Program-made: the position numbers and the translations under genes
DNA from: Chryseobacterium gleum
GTDB taxonomy: Bacteria > Bacteroidota > Bacteroidia > Flavobacteriales > Schleiferiaceae
Length of the DNA stretch: 64,000 bases
Reading direction: 5' to 3'
NCBI GenBank assembly: GCA_945883565.1
Contig: CAMCXO010000012.1
Location: 1 to 64,000 of the forward strand
The notes under the pieces: model-generated
The model's input: only the letters and a program-made list of their open reading frames with translations
Database searches by the model: none
Told to the model about the DNA's origin: nothing
Shown here: one piece after another, positions 1-8,457 of the stretch
How the letters are laid out: every line of letters starts with the position of its first letter
Numbering within the stretch: the first letter of the stretch is position 1

Positions 1-83
1 GTGCATAATAGGCAGGAGGCGGTGCATCTTTTTAGATGAATTTGGGTTTTTGGATGTTCAAGGCCTGGGGCTAAGGCGTTTTA

Positions 84-590
84 TCAATTGGTTCTTTTTT
101 TTGGCGTCTCAATGGCCGGCGCGGGCTAATGTGATTTTGTTTTGATTAAATGATTTTTTTTCTTGGTCTGCGGCTATTGAGTTTTTTCAATTGGTTGGTC
201 TTTTGGGCGCCTCAATTGCCGGCGCAGGGGCTAATGTGATTTTGTTTTATTAAATGATTTTTTCTCTTGGCCTTCGGCTATTAAATTCTTGCAATTAATT
301 GATCTTCAGGGCGCCTCAATCGCCGGCGCGGGGGCTTCCTACTTTTGGCTTGACCCAAAAGTAGGCAAAAGGTCAAGGCCTGTTCAGCCTGTCGTCTGGT
401 CTCCATTGAAGAGGCTAAGTGCGGCCGGGCGAGCTCCTCCGTCGCTTCCCGGTCTTACTAAGCCTCTTCGGCTGTTTACCTGCCGCCATGCTGAAAGGGC
501 CGGGGTTTTTCTGTTGAATATTAATTTGGGTGTTAGGATTGATTTTTTCTAAGCCTGCGGCTATTGAATTCCTTCAATTGGTTGATCTTT
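84..590. repeat. 103-bp tandem repeat, about 3.5 copies, interrupted
   Basis: Units begin TCAATTGGTTG at 84, 187 and about 290 (there TGCAATTAATTG), exactly 103 bp apart, and share GGGCGCCTCAATTGCCGGCG, then GGCTAATGTGATTTTG, then CTTCGGCTATT. The third unit is broken near 337 and its tail (GCGGCTATTGAATTC) resumes near 541. A fourth unit begins at 574 and stops near 596. No convincing reading frame runs through the units, so they look non-coding. The stretch 1-83 shows no gene. Confidence 0.75.
337..540. repeat. structured insert inside the 103-bp repeat
   Basis: This segment of about 200 bp replaces the middle of the third 103-bp unit. It opens with a perfect hairpin (CCTACTTTTGG at 338-348, CCAAAAGTAGG at 355-365). 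A second, longer fold pairs GAAGAGGCTAAGT at 408-420 with ACTAAGCCTCTTC at 457-469 with one mismatch, and inside it CCGGG (425-429) with CCCGG (448-452). No transposase gene is present. It resembles a small non-autonomous or REP-like intergenic element; the class is my inference. Confidence 0.5.
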
Positions 591-599
591 TGAGCGATT

Positions 600-627
600 G
601 TAGAGACAGGGCATTCCCTGTCTCTAC
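600..627. repeat. perfect 12-bp-arm palindrome
   Basis: GTAGAGACAGGG (600-611) and CCCTGTCTCTAC (616-627) are perfect inverted arms around the four bases CATT. It sits at the point where the fourth 103-bp unit breaks off and just before the 21-bp array. There is no T-run, so it is not a typical terminator. It looks like a REP-type dispersed palindrome. Confidence 0.65.
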
Positions 628-649
628 GTTATCGGTGTGGTCCGTTGAA

Positions 650-1300
650 CATTCGAAGGCTGTAGATAATTTGAAAACGCTGGTAAAAAAATTGAAGATG
701 CCTGTAAATGAATGCTCGAATCCGGATAATGGGTGTTTGTTGCCGGTGCGGGAGGGTTAGAAGTCTGTCGAAATTTTGAAAACGCTGGTAAAAAAATTGA
801 AGATGCCTGTAAATGAATGCTCGAAGCCAAATAATGGGTGTTCGATGCCGACGCGGGAATGTTTGAAGTCTGTCGAAATTTTGAAAACGTTGGTAAAAAA
901 ATTGGAGAAGCCGACAGTTGAACGTTCGAAGCGAGCGGAGGAAAGCTTCAAGTCGTCAGATGAATGTTCTAAGTCTTTGGTAAAATTGAAAACGTCGGCA
1001 GAAGAATTGGAGAAGCCTATTAATGAAAGCTTGAAGCCGACTAATGACTGTTCGACTCTGGCGCGGGAATGTTTGAAGTCTGCGGTAGAATTGAAAGCGT
1101 TGGTAAAAAAATTGGAGAAGCCGACGGTTGAACGTTCGAAGCGAGCGGAGGAAAGCTTCAAGTCGTCAGATGAATGCTCGAAGTCTGCGGTAGAATTGAA
1201 AACGTCGGCAGAAGAATTGGAGAAGTCGATAGTTGTTGGCCCGAAGCGGTCGGTTTATCGATCGAAGTGGGTAGTGGAAGGCTTGGAAGTTATAATCAAG
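650..1300. repeat. 21-bp tandem array with 105-bp super-period
   Basis: About 31 imperfect units of 21 bp run without phase loss from 650 to 1300. The unit TTGAAAACG.. recurs at 671, 776, 881, 986, 1091 and 1196, exactly 105 bp (five units) apart. Blocks at 890-975 and 1100-1185 are almost identical (210 bp apart). Because 21 is divisible by three, both strands hold long open frames that translate as heptapeptide repeats, but a TAG at 758-760 breaks the plus frame and no signal for expression is visible. The array ends within a few bases of the minus-strand gene stop at 1296. Confidence 0.85.
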
Positions 1301-3113
1301 GTGTTTTATTGTCGCCACGGAGACGTCTATAATGGTTTCTGGCTTCCTCTAAATAGAAGCTATCGCCATGTTTTTCCAAAATGGTGGCATAATGTTGTTG
1401 GGCCTTGTCTATTCTGCCAAATTGTTCTTCTTCTAATTTGGCAAGTAACATTAAAGCATTATCCGCTAAAATGCCCTCTCCAAAATTTTCAATTAAGTTT
1501 TCTAAACTCATTAGAGCATTTTGGAAGTCTGATAAATCGACAAAAATTTTGGCTTTCATCCAAAGCAGCTCATCTTGAATGCTATGCTCATAAAAGGCAA
1601 TTTCCATTTGATTTAAAACCACAAGTGCTTCCGAATACTTTTTGCGCGTTTGAAGCATTTCTGCTTTGGCGTAAAGCAGAAGTGCTTCCGTATTGGTATC
1701 GAGACCAATATTGTCGCGAATAAGCACAGAATATTCCATAGCGTTGTTCGCAATGGGTTTTGAAGTACTTTGTTTTAAGGCGTCGAATAAATTTCGGGCC
1801 CATTGAAAATCGCCTTGATAAAAAGCCACTTGTGCCCTTTTAAATTTTGCCAAATCGGCTAATTCGGTCCCGGTTCGTTCTTTTTCAACTTGGGCATAAG
1901 CTAAAATTGCCGCATAGAACCTACCAATAAATGTTAAAACATCGGCATATGCCAAACGGCTCAAATCTATTTCTTCGCGCCTTGGATCTACAATGTTCAA
2001 CAATGAATCTAAAATATGGAGAGCGCCAATGGTATCATTTAGGTGAAAGGCTTTTAACAAAGCCCAATGTCTGAAACTGGATGAAGTGGTGGTATTGAAT
2101 GGTAAATCTTTAAGTGTAGTATGATACGCGTTTGAAAGGGCCGTGGCTTGGTTTAAGGTAATGGGTAAACTTTCGTAAGCTTGTAGCCTTTGGGCATCTA
2201 ACAAAGCCAAGCGTGCAGGTAGAAAAAACTGAAGATTTTTATTCTTTTCTTGGCTTAAGTAATTAAAGCACTCTGCAGCTGTTTCGTAATCGCCATTTCT
2301 TAAACACACATAGCCAAAATCAAAAATAGCATTCGCATACTGGGCTGTTTGTTTGTCGAGAGAAACTAACTGTTGAAAAGCGCCACTGAATTGACGTTCT
2401 TCAACAAAAACCCAAATAAGCAATTCGACTACTTGTGGAGTGCTTTTTTGCTGAATGTGTTTAACCAATTTTTCTTTCAACAACTGATTGGTTGGATTGT
2501 CGGCTTCGAGACTAATAGACTGGGATAAATAGGCCTTAATATTTTGCAAATAGCTTGGGGAGGTAGCAACCAATTCAATAAATGCGTCAAAAACGTCAGA
2601 TAAACGCCCCAACTCCCCATAAATCTGTGCTTTTTGCCAATAAAAGTTGAGTTGAGGTGATTTTTGTTCCGCCCTTTCGTAGGCTGTTAGTGCCTGTTCA
2701 AATAATCGTGCCTCTTCAAACAACCTGGCACTTTGATAAACATAAGTAGGTTGAATGTCAATTCTTTGAAATAAAAAGTTGAAAGCTTCGTTAGCGCCTT
2801 TGACATCGCCAAGTTTTAATCTTAAACGGCCTAATTCAACGTAATAGAAGTCGCTTTGATTTCCTGCGGTTTTGATTTGATCTTCTGCTAAACGCTCGGC
2901 TCTTTTAAGTTGGCCTTGAATTTCATAAATACTACAGATCTTTTGGTAAATACCTTTCGATTTGTTTGTTTTAAAAATTTCGCGGTATTCGGATAAGGCT
3001 TTGTCCCACTCGGACTGTTCAAAATACGCCTCTGCCAAAGCCAAATTACCGGTTTGACCATGTGCATTTGAAGCGATTAATGCGCAAACAATGAAATATT
3101 TAAACCATTTCAA
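1296..3113 (-). CDS. TPR-repeat exported protein
   Basis: A 605-residue protein with an N-terminal signal peptide (KWFKYFIVCALIASNAHG, then Q) followed by many tetratricopeptide-like helical repeats, for example LAEAYFEQSEWDKALSEYREI near the N-terminus. It is probably periplasmic and acts as a protein-interaction scaffold; the partner is unknown. I chose a TTG start at 3113-3111 because it places the signal peptide at the N-terminus and overlaps the TGA of the upstream lipoprotein gene as TTGA. The ATG at 3170 would put 19 extra polar residues in front of the signal. The stop lies at the edge of the 21-bp repeat array. Confidence 0.75.
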   Translation of the reverse strand: MKWFKYFIVCALIASNAHGQTGNLALAEAYFEQSEWDKALSEYREIFKTNKSKGIYQKICSIYEIQGQLKRAERLAEDQIKTAGNQSDFYYVELGRLRLKLGDVKGANEAFNFLFQRIDIQPTYVYQSARLFEEARLFEQALTAYERAEQKSPQLNFYWQKAQIYGELGRLSDVFDAFIELVATSPSYLQNIKAYLSQSISLEADNPTNQLLKEKLVKHIQQKSTPQVVELLIWVFVEERQFSGAFQQLVSLDKQTAQYANAIFDFGYVCLRNGDYETAAECFNYLSQEKNKNLQFFLPARLALLDAQRLQAYESLPITLNQATALSNAYHTTLKDLPFNTTTSSSFRHWALLKAFHLNDTIGALHILDSLLNIVDPRREEIDLSRLAYADVLTFIGRFYAAILAYAQVEKERTGTELADLAKFKRAQVAFYQGDFQWARNLFDALKQSTSKPIANNAMEYSVLIRDNIGLDTNTEALLLYAKAEMLQTRKKYSEALVVLNQMEIAFYEHSIQDELLWMKAKIFVDLSDFQNALMSLENLIENFGEGILADNALMLLAKLEEEQFGRIDKAQQHYATILEKHGDSFYLEEARNHYRRLRGDNKTP

Positions 3114-3655
3114 AATTCTTTCGAATAATGTGCCCGTGTGCTGTCGAGTTGTGGCTTTAAATCTTTCCATATAGCGGTGGCTAAACGCACATCTTCAATT
3201 TTGGCAAACAATTGTCCGCTTAAAAGAGAAACCTCATTTTCTTCATCAACCAAATAAGTGAAAAAGGCATTGCTGTCGAGCTCTTTTTTCACATAAGCTT
3301 CTTGCAAATTGTTTAGTTGTGAGCGGCTAAAATCTATGCTTTCTCTAAATTTTGATAATTCAGGCCTGCTTTTATCTATTCGGCGTTTTACGTATTGCAA
3401 ATCGCTTAATTGTTTTATCCAAAAAGATCGGTTATTTGTGTCTTTATAATTGGTTTGAAACCAGGAATAATGGTCTGTTACCTCAGGTTCTAAATTTAGA
3501 ATTTGTTCGAAACTACCTGATTTAAGTGCGGAATCGGCTTTTTCGAGCTGAGCCAATAAGGGGCTTATGTGGCTTTGGGCCGTTTGTTCGTGCTTATTTT
3601 GATTACAAGCTAATAGGCTTGAAAGCAACAGAACAATAAAAAACAGATGTTTCAT
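3110..3655 (-). CDS. hypothetical lipoprotein
   Basis: A 181-residue protein of unknown function. Residues 1-17 form a lipoprotein signal peptide with a lipobox ending LLAC (Cys17), so it is probably anchored in the inner or outer membrane facing the periplasm. The rest is charged and mainly helical by appearance (residues 90-130 look coiled-coil prone). Its ATG overlaps the serS stop as ATGA and its own TGA overlaps the TTG start of the TPR protein, so the three genes are probably translated from one mRNA. No known domain was recognised. Confidence 0.75.
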   Translation of the reverse strand: MKHLFFIVLLLSSLLACNQNKHEQTAQSHISPLLAQLEKADSALKSGSFEQILNLEPEVTDHYSWFQTNYKDTNNRSFWIKQLSDLQYVKRRIDKSRPELSKFRESIDFSRSQLNNLQEAYVKKELDSNAFFTYLVDEENEVSLLSGQLFAKIEDVRLATAIWKDLKPQLDSTRAHYSKEF

Positions 3656-4923
3656 GATAAAAGATTAAATCCGGTATAGGCTTGAAGTGCAGCAGGTATG
3701 CGAATACCCTCGTGCGTTTGATGGTTTTCGAGCATAGCCGCGACTATTCGGGGCAAAGCCAAAGCACTTCCATTTAAGGTGTGGCAAAGCTGAGGTTTGT
3801 TGTTATCATCTTTGTAACGCAATTTTAGCCTATTGGCTTGAAAACTCTCAAAATTAGAAGTTGAACTAACTTCGAGCCATCTTTTTTGCGCAGCTGAATA
3901 GACTTCAAAGTCGTAGGTTAAAGCCGAAGTAAAGCCCATATCGCCACCACAAAGTTTAAGAATTCGATAAGGCAATTCTAAAGCTTGAAGCAAGCTGCCT
4001 ACATGGTTAACCATTTCTTCGAGTCGCTCATAGGATTTTTCGGGCCTTTCGATTACCACGATTTCCACTTTATCAAACTGATGCAGCCGATTTAATCCAC
4101 GTACATCTTTACCATAGGAACCTGCTTCGCGTCTGAAACAAGGGGTATAAGCGGTATTCCTAATGGGTAACTTGGTGTGGTCAACAATTTCATTTCTGTA
4201 AATGTTTGTAACGGGCACTTCAGCGGTTGGAATGGCGTAGAGGTTATCGACAGGCATAAAATACATTTGACCTTCTTTGTCGGGCAACTGACCGGTTCCG
4301 TATGCCGAATCTTCATTAACAAAATGAGGAGGCATTACTTCCTCATAACCTGCTGCTGTGTTTTTGTCGAGGAAGAAATTGATTAAGGCCCTTTGAAGCC
4401 TTGCGCCTTTGCCTTTGTAAACCGGAAATCCGGCACCGGTAATTTTGACACCCAGTTCAAAGTCAATAATGTCATAGCGTTTGGCTAAATCCCAATGAGG
4501 TGAAGCATCTTCCGGTAAATCGGGAATATTGCCCCAATTAAAAACCTCCAAATTGTCGTCAGCACTTTTTCCGCTGGGCACCGATTCGTGAGGCACGTTA
4601 GGAATGGAACGCAAGCAATCTGTTAAAGCTTGTTCGGCCGATTGTAAAATGTCTGAGAGCGTTTTCTCTTTAAGTTTCAGCTCAGATGTGAAGGCTTTTT
4701 TGGCATCGGCTTGTTCGCGCTGACCAGATTTAAAGAGTTCACCAATTTCACGAGCTAAAGCATTTGAGGCTTGAAGTACGTCATCCAGTTCCTTTTGGGC
4801 TGCCTTACGGGCGTCGTCAAGTTTTATGGCTTCTTCAAGTAAGGGTTTGGCATTCAAGCCTCTTTTTTGCAAACCCGTGAGTACTTGATCGAAATTTTCT
4901 CGAATAAATTGAGGTTGTAACAT
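3652..4923 (-). CDS. serS: seryl-tRNA synthetase
   Basis: Charges tRNA-Ser with serine in the cytoplasm. The 423-residue protein has the N-terminal coiled-coil tRNA-binding arm (residues about 30-105) and the class II catalytic core: motif 1 in PPHFVNEDSAYGTGQLP, motif 2 FRREAGSYGKDVRG followed by RLHQF, and motif 3 LNGSALALPRIVAAMLENHQ. I chose the ATG at 4923 because MLQPQFIRENF matches the usual SerS N-terminus; an in-frame ATG at 4983 would add 20 residues. It is the first gene of a three-gene minus-strand set with a lipoprotein and a TPR protein. Confidence 0.97.
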   Translation of the reverse strand: MLQPQFIRENFDQVLTGLQKRGLNAKPLLEEAIKLDDARKAAQKELDDVLQASNALAREIGELFKSGQREQADAKKAFTSELKLKEKTLSDILQSAEQALTDCLRSIPNVPHESVPSGKSADDNLEVFNWGNIPDLPEDASPHWDLAKRYDIIDFELGVKITGAGFPVYKGKGARLQRALINFFLDKNTAAGYEEVMPPHFVNEDSAYGTGQLPDKEGQMYFMPVDNLYAIPTAEVPVTNIYRNEIVDHTKLPIRNTAYTPCFRREAGSYGKDVRGLNRLHQFDKVEIVVIERPEKSYERLEEMVNHVGSLLQALELPYRILKLCGGDMGFTSALTYDFEVYSAAQKRWLEVSSTSNFESFQANRLKLRYKDDNNKPQLCHTLNGSALALPRIVAAMLENHQTHEGIRIPAALQAYTGFNLLS

Positions 4924-5130
4924 GGTATTTTTTGAGCTGCGAATTTGGCGAATTGTCATCAATAAACACTCATTGATATGCATTTAAAAATGTACGGTAG
5001 GAAATAAATCCATTGATATTTATGAATATTAATTCGCGCCAATTTTGTGGATTTAACAAAATAATAGTCAACAATAGAACGTTGCAGATTGAGTAATTGT
5101 GAACTGTTCGATTAAAACCACTTGAAACCT

Positions 5131-5138
5131 TACCTTTG
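5131..5138 (+). promoter_or_regulatory. -7 box TACCTTTG upstream of the PorW-like gene
   Basis: TACCTTTG matches the Bacteroidota -7 consensus TAnnTTTG and lies 14 bp before the ATG at 5153. No clear TTG stands at the usual -33 distance, so strength is uncertain. Confidence 0.5.
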
Positions 5139-5152
5139 GAAACCATTTTTAA

Positions 5153-7849
5153 ATGATTTGCATTCCAGCTTTGAAAAGGCAAGTTCCCTTAAATTCGATT
5201 AGTCATTTTTTTCGCTTTCTGGCGCAGCTATTTGTTTTGGTGGTGATTGTAGTTGGATTTTCGGGTTGTAAGCGAACCAAGGATACGTTTACAAGCCGAA
5301 CATATCACCAAATGACGGCCAAATACAATCCGTTGTTTAATGGTGAAGAGGCCTATAAAGCCGGTGTTTTAAAAGTTGAGCAATCGTGGCAAGAGGATTT
5401 CACTAAAATTCTTCCTGTTTATAAATGGTCAAACGAATCGAATGCGGGTAGTTTGGCACCTGATATGGATCGCGCCATTGAAAAATCCATTAAGGTAATT
5501 CAAGAACACAGCATGTTTATTGGTAACAATCAACGCAATAAATACATAGACGACAGTTACTTGCTAATGGGTAAAGCCAGATTTTATAAACGCGATTTTT
5601 ATCCGGCAGCCGAAACATTCAATTATATTCTACAACAGTTCGACAAATCGGAAATGGCGTATGAAGCCCGTTTGTGGTTGGCATTGTGTAAGTTAGAAAT
5701 GGAGAACCCTGAGGGTGCACGTTTGGATTTAGAGCTTCTTTATAATAACCCAAGTCTTCCTAAAAACCTTAAGAGTCATGTTTTGGGGGCCATGGCCCAA
5801 ATGAATATTCAGTTGAAAGATTGGCCTGCGGTAGCTGTAAATTTGAAAGAAGCGGTTAGGCAATCGAAAGTTAAAGGCGATAAAGTTCGTTTTGGCTTTA
5901 TTCATGCCCAGGCATTGGTACTTGCAGGGAAGCCAGAAGAGGCGTCGGACGTTTTTGCTCAAGTAATTAAACTTCAACCATCGTATGATTTTTACTTTCA
6001 GGCTCAACTGAATAAGGCGCGAAATTTTGATGTGTATTTAAACGATCCCCGTCCGGTTTACAAAGAACTCGACAAAATGACCCGTGACGATAAGAATTTG
6101 GACACCCGTGATCAGATTTATTATGTAATGGCCGAATTGGCACTCAAAGAGGAACGGACCAGCCAAGCTGAGCGTTTTTTAGGCCAGTCGGTTAGATCCA
6201 GTACAACCAATACCACACAAAAAGGACTGTCGTACCTCAAATTGGGTGAGATGGCTTTTTCATTTCCGGATTATGTTTTGGCACAAGCTTATTACGACAG
6301 TGCTTCTACATCCTTGCCGGAAACGCATCCAAGGGCCAAGGAAATAGCTGCCAGGGCAGAAACATTGGGTAGATTGGTTCGAAATTTAACTATCATTAAG
6401 CAGCAGGACAGTCTTTTAAAAGTGGCTTCTTTACCTGAAGAAGAAAGACGAATAAGGGCTGAGCAATATGTTAATAAGTTGAAAAAAGAAGATGACAGGC
6501 GAAAAGAAAAGGAGGAAATGGAGGCCTTTAATAAAAGTTTAGCCGAGTCTTCAGAAATTGGGACGGGCGCTCCACAAGCAGGTAATGTGACCGGTGGGGC
6601 TTGGTATTTTTATAATCCCACTTTGCTTTCTAAAGGAAGAAGCGATTTTAACCGAATTTGGGGTGAACGACCGCTTGCTGACAACTGGAGGCAAAAATCA
6701 AGAATTAGAGGGTCTGGGCCGCAAAGCGAAAACCCGCTTGTTTCTGAAGAAAATGTGAATCCGAATGAGACAGAAAAGTCTGAAGGAGGACGTTACGACA
6801 TTGAAACGTATTTGGCTTCGATACCTTTAAACGAACAAGCTGTTGAAAATAGTCACTCGGCAATTAGGGAGGCATTTGTTGATTTAGGATTGGTTTATAA
6901 AGATGGTTTAGAAGATATAAAAAAAGCCATCGAAACCTATGAGAGTCTTTTAAAGCGCTACAGTGTATTTAGCGAGAAACCCAGGGTTTTATATAGTTTA
7001 TTTTTGATGTATCGAAAGGCAGAGCAGAAATTAATGGCCCAGCAGTGTAAAGACACCTTAATACAAAAATTTGCCAATACCGAGTTTGCCATTTTGGCCG
7101 CAAACGATGGGGTTCCTCAAGAATCGGTTCAAAGTATATGTGTACAGAAATACGAGTTGGCATACAGGGCATATGATCAAGGTGAACTGCAAAATGCCGT
7201 GAGTTTATGCCAATCATGCCTTTTAGATTGCAATGAAGACCAGTTGCTTCCATCAGTTAAATTATTAACGGCTTTGTGTTACGGAAGAATGGGGAGATCA
7301 AAAGAAATGAGGTTGGCTTTGGAGGATGTGTCGAAAACCCATACAGGCAGTTTGGCTGCTTCGAAAGCCGATGCCATATTAAGCCTTTTAAATCCGACTT
7401 TACCGAAAAAAGAAGAATCACAGGAGTTACAAGACGAAAAGAATTTGCCTTCTGAGGAAAGCAAAGAAACCGAAAGTAAAATTCAATATGTATTAAACGT
7501 AAACAGTCCGCACCGTTATGTTTTGATGTTGAAAGGAGGAGGATTTGGTGCCAACGAATTTCAAGTAGCATTGGTTGATCACAACAGCAAGTACAGCAGA
7601 ATGGATAATTTAAAAGTCCAAATGATGCCATTAGGCAATGAATTTATGGCCATTGTGGTATCGGGGTTTAAGAATGCCGGTGAGGCCGGAAAATACCTCA
7701 ACCAGTTAAAAAAGAACAGTGAATTTGAAATTCTAAAATCGGCCGAAGAATTTGATGAGTTTGTAATTTCGCAAGAAAATTATGCGCCTTTTTTTAAAGG
7801 AAAGGATTTAGATGGTTATTTAGCCTTTTATAACGCTAACTACAAGTAA
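5153..7849 (+). CDS. porW: PorW/SprE-like T9SS TPR lipoprotein
   Basis: An 898-residue protein that resembles PorW (SprE in gliding flavobacteria), an outer-membrane-associated TPR lipoprotein needed for type IX secretion. It has a hydrophobic segment at residues 24-36 and a lipobox ending GFSGC (Cys39). The next region (FTSRTYHQMTAKYNPLFNGEEAY) is typical of the family's N-terminus. TPR-like repeats follow around residues 120-420 and 560-740, with a charged linker around 430-550. Two T9SS substrates lie near the right end of the window. It heads a plus-strand set with a bactofilin and atpZ. The family assignment comes from the N-terminal motif and layout. Confidence 0.8.
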   Translation: MICIPALKRQVPLNSISHFFRFLAQLFVLVVIVVGFSGCKRTKDTFTSRTYHQMTAKYNPLFNGEEAYKAGVLKVEQSWQEDFTKILPVYKWSNESNAGSLAPDMDRAIEKSIKVIQEHSMFIGNNQRNKYIDDSYLLMGKARFYKRDFYPAAETFNYILQQFDKSEMAYEARLWLALCKLEMENPEGARLDLELLYNNPSLPKNLKSHVLGAMAQMNIQLKDWPAVAVNLKEAVRQSKVKGDKVRFGFIHAQALVLAGKPEEASDVFAQVIKLQPSYDFYFQAQLNKARNFDVYLNDPRPVYKELDKMTRDDKNLDTRDQIYYVMAELALKEERTSQAERFLGQSVRSSTTNTTQKGLSYLKLGEMAFSFPDYVLAQAYYDSASTSLPETHPRAKEIAARAETLGRLVRNLTIIKQQDSLLKVASLPEEERRIRAEQYVNKLKKEDDRRKEKEEMEAFNKSLAESSEIGTGAPQAGNVTGGAWYFYNPTLLSKGRSDFNRIWGERPLADNWRQKSRIRGSGPQSENPLVSEENVNPNETEKSEGGRYDIETYLASIPLNEQAVENSHSAIREAFVDLGLVYKDGLEDIKKAIETYESLLKRYSVFSEKPRVLYSLFLMYRKAEQKLMAQQCKDTLIQKFANTEFAILAANDGVPQESVQSICVQKYELAYRAYDQGELQNAVSLCQSCLLDCNEDQLLPSVKLLTALCYGRMGRSKEMRLALEDVSKTHTGSLAASKADAILSLLNPTLPKKEESQELQDEKNLPSEESKETESKIQYVLNVNSPHRYVLMLKGGGFGANEFQVALVDHNSKYSRMDNLKVQMMPLGNEFMAIVVSGFKNAGEAGKYLNQLKKNSEFEILKSAEEFDEFVISQENYAPFFKGKDLDGYLAFYNANYK

Positions 7850-7850
7850 A

Positions 7851-8270
7851 ATGGGATTGATTACCAAAACGACTAGCCAAACAGTTGGTGAAACACAAAT
7901 TAGTAATCGTATTTTAGCTGGAACTACTATAGAAGGCAATATAGTTTCTTCGGGTGACTTTAGAATTGACGGCAACGTAAAAGGTGCCATCCAATTAAAA
8001 GGTAAGCTTGTAATTGGAGAAAAAGGTAATATAGAAGGCGATGTGGAGTGTTCTAATGCCACAGTTGCAGGATACATAAAAGGGAAGTTGCAAATTTCCG
8101 AATTACTACAACTTCAAGCAAGTGCCAGGGTTGAAGGCGATATAATAACTACTCGATTATCGGTAGAGCCAGGAGCCGAATTTACGGGCAGTTGCAAAAT
8201 GGGGGTTGTGCGCGAAATGAAAAAAGACAACCAAAGTAGCAGCAGTGAAAGAAAACGATCGGCCAGTTAA
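7851..8270 (+). CDS. bactofilin (polymer-forming cytoskeletal protein)
   Basis: A 139-residue bactofilin. These proteins form nucleotide-independent filaments through a right-handed beta-helix and often sit at the membrane to position cell-wall or motility factors. The core (about residues 20-115) shows the repeating short strands of the fold, for example GTTIEGNIVSSGDFRIDG and EKGNIEGDVECSNATVAG. Flexible, charged tails flank it. The ATG follows the PorW-like stop by one base, and the 3' end overlaps atpZ by 26 bp, so it is probably co-transcribed with both. Confidence 0.92.
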   Translation: MGLITKTTSQTVGETQISNRILAGTTIEGNIVSSGDFRIDGNVKGAIQLKGKLVIGEKGNIEGDVECSNATVAGYIKGKLQISELLQLQASARVEGDIITTRLSVEPGAEFTGSCKMGVVREMKKDNQSSSSERKRSAS

Positions 8271-8457
8271 CAAATCTATAAAATTTGTTCAATTAGGTTT
8301 CCAAATGGCTGCTGTTATAGGAGGAACTACTTGGGTTGGTGTTAAGGTAGATAAGTGGCTTGGATTGGTTACCCCTTGGTTTACTGTTTTTTTAGGGCTT
8401 TTTGGAGTGTTCGTAGCGTTGTATCAGGTATTTAAAGAAATTAATAAAGAGCCTTGA
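8245..8457 (+). CDS. atpZ: AtpZ/AtpI-like ATP synthase accessory protein
   Basis: A 70-residue membrane protein with two hydrophobic helices (about residues 20-34 and 42-62), matching the AtpZ family found just ahead of F-type ATP synthase genes; family members are linked to ion transport and c-ring assembly. The start is GTG at 8245, inside the bactofilin gene, since the next in-frame ATG would remove the N-terminal part of the first helix. The TGA overlaps the TTG of the next gene. No ATP synthase structural gene follows, which is unusual. Confidence 0.78.
   Translation: MKENDRPVNKSIKFVQLGFQMAAVIGGTTWVGVKVDKWLGLVTPWFTVFLGLFGVFVALYQVFKEINKEP

Noticed and set aside
289-760. Short plus-strand frames in the 103-bp repeat and its insert
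   Set aside because: They run across repeat junctions and hairpins and have no protein-like features.
757-1161. Minus-strand repeat frame in the same array
   Set aside because: Same reason; it mirrors the repeat and has no family signature.
650-1300. CRISPR array
   Set aside because: There are no unique spacers; the units are contiguous and all related, and no cas genes are present.
776-1723. Long plus-strand frame with heptapeptide repeats through the 21-bp array
   Set aside because: The repeat length is a multiple of three, so open frames arise on both strands. The frame runs into the 3' end of a clear minus-strand gene and has no start signals.
4924-4983. Upstream ATG of serS at 4983
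   Set aside because: The extra 20 residues do not resemble the SerS N-terminus, whereas ATG 4923 gives the usual one.
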